A stretch of DNA of 52,528 nucleotides from a virus. How positions within the stretch are numbered: the stretch's first letter is position 1; each line of letters opens with the position of its first letter. Positions 47,783 to 52,528 of this stretch are shown here, piece by piece. The stretch lies in IMG/VR virus record IMGVR_UViG_3300050821_012662, positions 1 through 52,528 of that record. One strand, given 5' to 3'. The position numbers and the translations under genes were made by a program. The notes under the pieces are model-generated. The model searched no databases, was not told where the DNA came from, and saw only the letters and a list, made by a program, of their open reading frames with translations.

Positions 47783-47970
47783 TATCTGTAGACTCTGCAG
47801 ACGATGCGAACAAATCTGCCGTAGTCTCGTGATTTCTTGATTGCCTCGCGCTCGGTCGGTGCTGATATCTCATGGTGCGACTGCTGACCGTGGGCGTTCT
47901 CAACGACTATGTCCCAGGTCTTCATCTCTTCGCCGTCGTCAACAGCAAGACTGCCGAATCTTCCACTCAT
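47782..47970 (-). CDS. Small baseplate-region protein, 62 aa
   Basis: ATG at 47970, right after the tape-measure stop. SGRFGSLAVDDGEEMKTWDI at the N-terminus shares the G-R-F-G-x-L-A-x-D motif with the 69-residue protein at 45709-45918. The rest is alpha/beta (HEISAPTEREAIKKSRDYGR). Function unknown. Confidence 0.6.
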   Translation of the reverse strand: MSGRFGSLAVDDGEEMKTWDIVVENAHGQQSHHEISAPTEREAIKKSRDYGRFVRIVCRVYR

Positions 47971-47971
47971 G

Positions 47972-49411
47972 TCACGCCGCCCCGAAGTCCGCGTTCGCCA
48001 CGTACGCCACGTCGTCGAGCGCGCCATAGATCTCCCGCGCGATGCTCGTCGCGTCGGTCGCCTGCGGAGCGTTGACATTCAGCGTGCCGATGTGAACCTC
48101 CTTGCTCACGCTGCTGCTCCTGTTCGTGACGCCGGCGCCCGGCCGACCGCCGACGGAGCCGACGCGACGCGCCATCTCCTCGTCGCTCAGTTCGACGTGA
48201 ATGTGCGGCCCGGTGGCGCGGCTCGACGGGTGATTCTTCTCGTCGATCACGCGGGCACCAGGGCCGAGCAGAGCCCGCACGCGATCAGCGATCTCCGCGT
48301 ACTTGCTCTGATCGGCGATCGTGAAGTCCAGGCCGCGTCCCGCGCCGTGCGCGCCGCGACTGCCGTGATACGCGTCGTCGAACGCCGTGAACTCCCGGAG
48401 CTCCGGGATCTTCGACTGAAGCTGCGACGCGAGGGCGAGCGCGCCGAGACTGATCTCGCCGGAGCCGGGCTTGACGCGGAGTCCCGCGCCGCCGGTCTGC
48501 AGTGCGGGGCTCTCTGTCCCGAGGCCGAACGACTTCTTCAGCGCGTCGAGATACGACGCCCCGAGACCCTTGCCGCTCTCCACTCCGCGCCGAATGAGCG
48601 ACAGATACTCCGTGAGCTCCCTGAGCGTGCCCGTCATACCGGGCGTGAGACTGTTCAGCAGCGACTCCCCGAGCCCCTCCGCCGCCACCGACGCCCGCTG
48701 CCACGCCGTCGCGAGCGCCTCGGCGTTGTCGAGCTGCTCTCTCGTCTTCGGGTTCAGCGCGGCGACCTCGTCCAGCACGGCCCGCGTCGCCGCGCGTCCG
48801 CGCACGAGCAGATTGATCATGCTCTCGTCGAGGCCGAGCCTGCGACCGAGCCAGTGCGCCTGAGCAGGATCCCGTCTGCTAATAACCGAGAGGTCGTCCG
48901 CAAGATCGAGGAAGATAGAGTGCAGCGGCCGATTGACGTCTATCAGCCTGCCGCCCGCGCGCCCTATGGCGTACAGCGTCGGAATCAGACTGGACTCGCC
49001 CGTCGCCTGGAGCTCCTGCATCTCGTCCGAGAAGCCGCGAAACGAGCCGGCCATCGCCTCGGCGCTGCCGCCGACCAGTCGCGCCGCGTTGCCCCACGTC
49101 GCGATCTCGACCGCCGACACGCCGATGCTGCGGCCGAGCCTGTTGGTCGCGGCATTCGCGGTCGTCATGCTGACCACGAACTCCTTGATCTCGTGACCGC
49201 CGACCAGCAGCGCGAAGAAGCCGAGCGCCTCGTTCCGCAGCCTCGTGAAGAACTGCGCCGCGCGCTGCCCCGCCGCCTCGATGGCCTTGGCGCGAAGAGT
49301 CGCCTCGTCCTGCGTGCGCTTGAACGCTGCTATGGCGGCCTGCTGCCCCTGCGTGAACTTCTTCGGGTCGAGACCGAGCTCGACGACGAGCTCGTCGATG
49401 ACGGTCGTCAC
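47972..49411 (-). CDS. Short tape measure protein with M15-like peptidase domain, 479 aa
   Basis: The GTG at 49411 overlaps the chaperone gene stop (GTGA), with AGGAGAG upstream. DELVVELGLDPKKFTQGQQA and the helical GRSIGVSAVEIATWGNAARL are tape-measure-like. Residues about 330-415 (AFDDAYHGSRGAHGAGRGLD, then TGPHIHVELSDEEM) have the H...D...HxH pattern of D-Ala-D-Ala/M15 metallopeptidases. It is short for a tape measure (479 aa), implying a short tail, or it could be a separate tail-tip protein. Probably helps cell-wall penetration. Confidence 0.75.
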   Translation of the reverse strand: MTTVIDELVVELGLDPKKFTQGQQAAIAAFKRTQDEATLRAKAIEAAGQRAAQFFTRLRNEALGFFALLVGGHEIKEFVVSMTTANAATNRLGRSIGVSAVEIATWGNAARLVGGSAEAMAGSFRGFSDEMQELQATGESSLIPTLYAIGRAGGRLIDVNRPLHSIFLDLADDLSVISRRDPAQAHWLGRRLGLDESMINLLVRGRAATRAVLDEVAALNPKTREQLDNAEALATAWQRASVAAEGLGESLLNSLTPGMTGTLRELTEYLSLIRRGVESGKGLGASYLDALKKSFGLGTESPALQTGGAGLRVKPGSGEISLGALALASQLQSKIPELREFTAFDDAYHGSRGAHGAGRGLDFTIADQSKYAEIADRVRALLGPGARVIDEKNHPSSRATGPHIHVELSDEEMARRVGSVGGRPGAGVTNRSSSVSKEVHIGTLNVNAPQATDATSIAREIYGALDDVAYVANADFGAA

Positions 49412-50027
49412 GTCTTGTCTCTCCTGGAGTAGAGTATCTCCTGATTTCTCCTGCTCACCGCGACCACCTCCAGCATGTCGTAGCAGTCCTCTGCGGAGTA
49501 GAATACTTGCAACTCACGAAGAGTTGCAAGTCCAGACGCGATCACTGCGGCGACGACTCGGGGAACGTTTGCGGGCTCGACGAGTCCCGAGTCCTCTGGC
49601 TCTCCCTCAAGGCCGAGAGCTGCTCGTCGATGGAGAAACCCAGGTGGAGCTCCAGCAGCTCCCGTCGTATGCGCCAGCGCGTGCTGACCTCCTCGATCTC
49701 GCCCGGCAGAATCGGCCCCGACCGGGGGGCGCCCGGTCGTCCCGCCGGATCCGGGCAGAACTGAACGCACGTGAACATCTCGTCCAGCAGGGGCTCCGCG
49801 TCCGCGAATCTCAACCCGCCGAGCAGCGTCTGGATCCCCAGAGTCGCCACGCCCGCCAGTCCCCCCGCTCGCACGCCCTCCACCACGTCGGCGCCCGACT
49901 GAGCGGCGAGAAACAGAGCGCGCATCCCCCACTTCTCGGCCTGATCGGCGGGCATCTCGGTCAGGAGATACTGGCGCCCCTTGTCCCTGTTGTCCTCGTC
50001 GATCGTGATCACTCTCGTCTTTCTCAC
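49408..50027 (-). CDS. Tail assembly chaperone, extended (-1 frameshift) product
   Basis: The frame joining the chaperone start (50027) to the stop at 49408 by a -1 shift at 49635-49641 reads GLEGEPEDSGLVEPANVPRV, then VVAAVIASGLATLRELQVFY and SAEDCYDMLEVVAV. This is the T-like extension found in Mu/P2/lambda-type tail chaperone pairs. The downstream part also has its own GTG (49545) overlapping the short form's stop, so it could be made separately as a 45-residue protein. Both routes are plausible. Confidence 0.65.
49542..50027 (-). CDS. Tail assembly chaperone, short form, 161 aa
   Basis: GTG at 50027 with GAGGAGG upstream. RKTRVITIDEDNRDKGRQYL, then LTEMPADQAEKWGMRALFLA and a helical middle (GIQTLLGGLRFADAEPLLDE) match the gpG-like chaperone of Mu-like tails. 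It ends at the TGA 49542-49544. It lies, as expected, between the tail tube and tape measure genes. Confidence 0.8.
   Translation of the reverse strand: MRKTRVITIDEDNRDKGRQYLLTEMPADQAEKWGMRALFLAAQSGADVVEGVRAGGLAGVATLGIQTLLGGLRFADAEPLLDEMFTCVQFCPDPAGRPGAPRSGPILPGEIEEVSTRWRIRRELLELHLGFSIDEQLSALRESQRTRDSSSPQTFPESSPQ
49635..49641 (-). promoter_or_regulatory. Slippery heptamer GGGTTTC for -1 frameshifting
   Basis: On the minus strand the chaperone reads CTG GGT TTC, so G_GGT_TTC fits the X_XXY_YYZ rule in the zero frame. Slippage into -1 gives GGG TTT CTC and then an open frame to 49408. It lies about 97 bases before the short form's stop, as in other phage tail chaperone genes. Confidence 0.7.
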
Positions 50028-50037
50028 TCGCCCTCCT

Positions 50038-50253
50038 CTACAGCGGCTTGAACACGTCCACCGACTGAACGAAACTTCTTCCGAACTGATCACGAGCGAG
50101 CTGAAAGCCGATCTGAAGTCCGGCGCGACTGGCCCGGTTCTGCACCTCGACGACCTGATCGAGAAGCGGTCGCATCTCCGCGCGAATCTCGGCGGCCAGA
50201 TCGACGTCGGACTGCCCCGCCACGAGAGTGACGAGCTGATCAGACATCATCAC
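50038..50253 (-). CDS. Small helical tail-region protein, 71 aa
   Basis: GTG at 50253 overlaps the tube gene stop (GTGA); ATG 50250 is the next codon. VDLAAEIRAEMRPLLDQVVE and AGLQIGFQLARDQFGRSFVQ are amphipathic helices. It lies between tube and chaperone genes. Function unknown. Confidence 0.6.
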   Translation of the reverse strand: MMMSDQLVTLVAGQSDVDLAAEIRAEMRPLLDQVVEVQNRASRAGLQIGFQLARDQFGRSFVQSVDVFKPL

Positions 50254-50678
50254 AGCACCGACGGGAGGTTCGACTCCCACGTGATCGTGAACTTGCGCGG
50301 CTGCAGGAGCTTCTTCGCGTCCGGCACCGGCTTGAAGCTGGTGAGCGCCCCTTTCGTCTGGATCCACTTGGACCCGAGGCTCGGCAGCACGGTCGAGCCG
50401 CTCGCGTAGAAGACGTCCTTCGCCTGCTGCTGCGTGGCCCACCACGTGTCGAAGATGAACGCGGAGGCAGAGTCGGCCTGCAGAGTGAAACTCTGCTTCA
50501 CCGGCACGTAGACGAAGCCGGCCGTCATGCGGCCGTCGACGCCCATGGACACCTCGGCCGACTCGATGGCCTCGACGTCGTACACGTCGTCGGCGGCGAA
50601 GCCCTGTATCTGCTGGGGGACCGGGAACAGGCCCGGAATGCTGATCATCAGCACCGCGTTGGCGGCCGTGATGGACAT
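50250..50678 (-). CDS. Tail tube protein (DUF3277-like), 142 aa
   Basis: ATG at 50678. SITAANAVLMISIPGLFPVP, then QQIQGFAADDVYDVEAIESA and EVSMGVDGRMTAGFVYVPVK are the N-terminal half of the phage tube family; LQPRKFTITWESNLPSV ends it. It follows the sheath-like gene, with one DUF6527 gene between them. Confidence 0.85.
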   Translation of the reverse strand: MSITAANAVLMISIPGLFPVPQQIQGFAADDVYDVEAIESAEVSMGVDGRMTAGFVYVPVKQSFTLQADSASAFIFDTWWATQQQAKDVFYASGSTVLPSLGSKWIQTKGALTSFKPVPDAKKLLQPRKFTITWESNLPSVL

Positions 50679-50682
50679 GGCG

Positions 50683-51039
50683 TCAGTCTCCTCTCGTCTC
50701 GTCCCGCAGGTGAGGCGGGAGATCGGGCATCTCTATTGTCTTGCCGGCCATCGCGTGCGTGCAGTCGCCGCAGTAGGCGACCTGACCGTTGGTCACGACA
50801 TAGTGACAACACCAGTCGACGGCTCTGCCACTCTCGTCGCAGACCCACTCTCCGTTCCACTTGCCGTCGATCTTGACGATTTGCTTCCCGGAGTGTCTGA
50901 AACTCGGACTGAAAGTCGGCTTGTCGAGATCGCCGTTGAATGTCCAGCCTGATGGCAGCGGATGCACCTCTTCGCACGCGGGACACCACCACGCGAATCC
51001 GTGTGTCGTGCTGCGCAGCTTGGGAGTGATCTGACCCAT
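50683..51039 (-). CDS. DUF6527-type zinc-binding protein, 118 aa
   Basis: ATG at 51039, just after the sheath-like stop. GFAWWCPACEEVHPLPSGWT, then DKPTFSPSFRHSG and the end (YCGDCTHAMAGKTIEMPDLP) match the DUF6527 family: CxxC...H, a CCH motif and DCTHxxAGxT. The Cys and His residues likely bind zinc. Such genes often sit among phage structural genes; role unknown. Confidence 0.75.
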   Translation of the reverse strand: MGQITPKLRSTTHGFAWWCPACEEVHPLPSGWTFNGDLDKPTFSPSFRHSGKQIVKIDGKWNGEWVCDESGRAVDWCCHYVVTNGQVAYCGDCTHAMAGKTIEMPDLPPHLRDETRGD

Positions 51040-51040
51040 C

Positions 51041-52528
51041 CTACTGTACGGCGATGCTCGCCATGCTGATTCGCTGCACGTCCTGGCCGTCGGTGTACCA
51101 GAAGTTGACGATCGGGCTGCCGCGCGCCGCGCGCACTGTCGGCCCCGGATCAAGAACCTGCAGATACCAGCCCTGCTGCTGAAGCGTGGGCGCCACGTTA
51201 GCGCCGGCCGCGCTGTTGACCTCCAGGATCTGCGAGGATGACAGCGCGACGCCGGCCCGGAACGCGCCGAACGCGAGGCCGGCCTGAATGGGCGTGGCGA
51301 GCGCGTTCTCGATCGTGGTGTAGCCAGCCTGATTGTACGGGATCGAGCCGATCGTCGTGATGAGCTCCATCAGCGCGAGCTGAAACTGCGCGTTGAGCCA
51401 CACCTGGTTCACGAAGGAGTCCATCCACTGGAACGGACCCGACACCGAGCCCGGCGTGAGGAACTCGAAGCCCTGATTGGCCGTGGCGTACGCGCCGTAA
51501 AAGTTGTATCCGTTCGCCTCGAGATTCGCGGCGGTCGTCGAGTCGGTCACGCCGGGGACGATGCCGGCCTGCGACCGGAAGTCGAAGTCCGTGCGCCCGT
51601 TCGGCGCCGAGAAGTCGATGGACGCCGCGATCCCGAGCACGAACGCCGCGAGATACGAGTTGACGGCCTCCCAGACCGGAAAGATTCCCGCGTACGCGGC
51701 GGCCACGATCTGCGCGCCAAGACTGCTCGGCGCCGAAGTCGACAGCATGGGCGTCGGGTCGGTGTCCCACGGCACGTAGGCGTAGCGATCGCTCTGCGCG
51801 CTCGTCCACGCGGCGAAGAGCAGCTTGTTCGTGTTCGTTCCGACCGCAGAGTCGGGATTGAACGCCGTCATGAACAGAGCCCAGTTCTGGTTCTGGTTGA
51901 CGATCGAGTTCATGAACGGAGTCGGCGTCGCCGCCGCCGCGCCCTGCGACAGCACCGCGCCAGAGACCTGAGTGAGACTGAGGGACGCGGACAGCGAGCC
52001 CGTGGCGTACGCCGAGGTGGACAGCGTGCCCGTCAGTCCGGAGGTGATCACGAGACCACCGGACACCGAGTCGTAGAGCACGGACACGGGCGTCGGCTGC
52101 GTCATCAGCGTGCCGCTCGCGGTCGTCTGCGAGCCGCTGACCTGATACGTGCCCGTCCCGCCGGTCGTTCCGGAGAGCTGCGATACGACGATCGTGCTCG
52201 CCGCGACGACGGTTCCCTGCGCGACGGTCTGCCCGGCCGCGATGGGACCACCGGACGTGGTGCCCGTCACGGTCATCGTGCTTCCGGCGATCGAGCCGAC
52301 GAACGTGGCGAGCGTGGACAGCGCGCCGTTCAGCCCCGTCTGTATCAAGGACGCGGCCGACGAGAAGCTGGAGGCCGCCGCGAGATTGATCGCGGCTCCG
52401 GTGCGCGAGTAGCCGTCGAACACCACGGTTAGCGAGCCGCTCAGCGCCTGGAGCTGAGAGAGCGACAGCGACGCGACGCTCGCGCTGCGCAGATACGCCG
52501 CGACCGCCGAGCCGGGATACTGCGCGAA
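51041..52528 (-). CDS. Tail sheath-like DUF3383 protein (partial, start outside the window)
   Basis: The frame is open to the right edge (495 visible residues). GTG 52426 is not the start, because SLSQLQALSGSLTVVFDGYS immediately upstream is part of the DUF3383 pattern. An inserted beta-domain (about residues 75-145, GSIAGSTMTVTGTTSGGPIA, GTGTYQVSGSQTT) separates the two halves. Later, WALFMTAFNPDSAVGTNTNK, LFAAWTSAQSDRYAYVPWDT and NFYGAYATANQGFEFLTPGS are typical of the family, which forms the contractile sheath in related phages. Confidence 0.85.
   Translation of the reverse strand, partial: FAQYPGSAVAAYLRSASVASLSLSQLQALSGSLTVVFDGYSRTGAAINLAAASSFSSAASLIQTGLNGALSTLATFVGSIAGSTMTVTGTTSGGPIAAGQTVAQGTVVAASTIVVSQLSGTTGGTGTYQVSGSQTTASGTLMTQPTPVSVLYDSVSGGLVITSGLTGTLSTSAYATGSLSASLSLTQVSGAVLSQGAAAATPTPFMNSIVNQNQNWALFMTAFNPDSAVGTNTNKLLFAAWTSAQSDRYAYVPWDTDPTPMLSTSAPSSLGAQIVAAAYAGIFPVWEAVNSYLAAFVLGIAASIDFSAPNGRTDFDFRSQAGIVPGVTDSTTAANLEANGYNFYGAYATANQGFEFLTPGSVSGPFQWMDSFVNQVWLNAQFQLALMELITTIGSIPYNQAGYTTIENALATPIQAGLAFGAFRAGVALSSSQILEVNSAAGANVAPTLQQQGWYLQVLDPGPTVRAARGSPIVNFWYTDGQDVQRISMASIAVQ

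Noticed and set aside
1-52528. Stop-codon reassignment (TAG recoded)
   Set aside because: TAG ends several well-supported genes (helicase at 26726-26728, the 4860 gene, the sheath-like gene at 51041), so TAG is a real stop here.
1-52528. CRISPR arrays, tRNA genes, integrase or insertion sequences
   Set aside because: None of the expected repeat spacing, cloverleaf or catalytic motifs was seen by eye. A tRNA scan and profile search would be needed to exclude them fully.

Overview
This window is a high-GC stretch of a tailed double-stranded DNA phage (Caudoviricetes). It has a contractile-tail (myovirus-type) module: sheath-like DUF3383 protein, tail tube, frameshifted assembly chaperone, short tape measure, Gp138-type spike, gp25 wedge, J-like and DUF2612 baseplate proteins. 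The host is probably a high-GC Gram-negative bacterium, since the phage encodes a lipoprotein, a Tat-type leader and many Sec-type leaders. No integrase, tRNA or CRISPR array was seen. Both ends cut through genes.

Nearly everything is on the minus strand, so transcription runs from right to left. (1) 52528-42700: sheath-like protein (partial), DUF6527 protein, tail tube, chaperone pair with a GGGTTTC slippery site, tape measure with an M15-like domain, and the baseplate set. (2) 42711-31700: fibres, spikes and accessory proteins, nearly all with Sec-type signal peptides, plus a GH25 endolysin. Part of this block is visibly AT-richer. (3) 31640-27228: papain-like and NlpC-like proteins, holin candidate, coiled-coil membrane proteins and a GYSLG hydrolase-like protein, closed by a terminator at 27164-27190. 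(4) 27193-24875: a plus-strand island (SNF2-type helicase and two small genes) reading divergently from (5) the early/replication module, 24578 to 1. That module holds an AEP primase, SF1 helicase, two DEDDh exonucleases, NUDIX, HAD and HD phosphohydrolases, HTH regulators, many small zinc-binding and membrane proteins, and the exonuclease domain of a family A DNA polymerase running off the left end.

The most interesting part lies at 12032-2788. It is an apparent thymidine hypermodification system: a thymidylate synthase/dUMP hydroxymethylase homologue, two 5-hydroxymethyl-dU DNA kinase-like P-loop proteins (one frame-disrupted, at 16122-16663), two proteins of the aGPT-PPlase / 5-hmdU kinase helical-domain group, an FAD-dependent glycine-oxidase-like enzyme, a class I methyltransferase and an amidoligase-like protein. 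Five of these (9789-6179) form one block with 4-nt stop/start overlaps. No radical SAM or PLP enzyme is visible. This points to an aminomethyl-uracil type base that may be further methylated or amidated, a combination I do not recognise.

Three other themes stand out. At least five genes are broken by small indels, four of them at short repeats or homopolymers. An 11-nt element, ACTTTACTTCG, occurs upstream of three genes in the same orientation. The tail-fibre block carries an unusual run of signal peptides.
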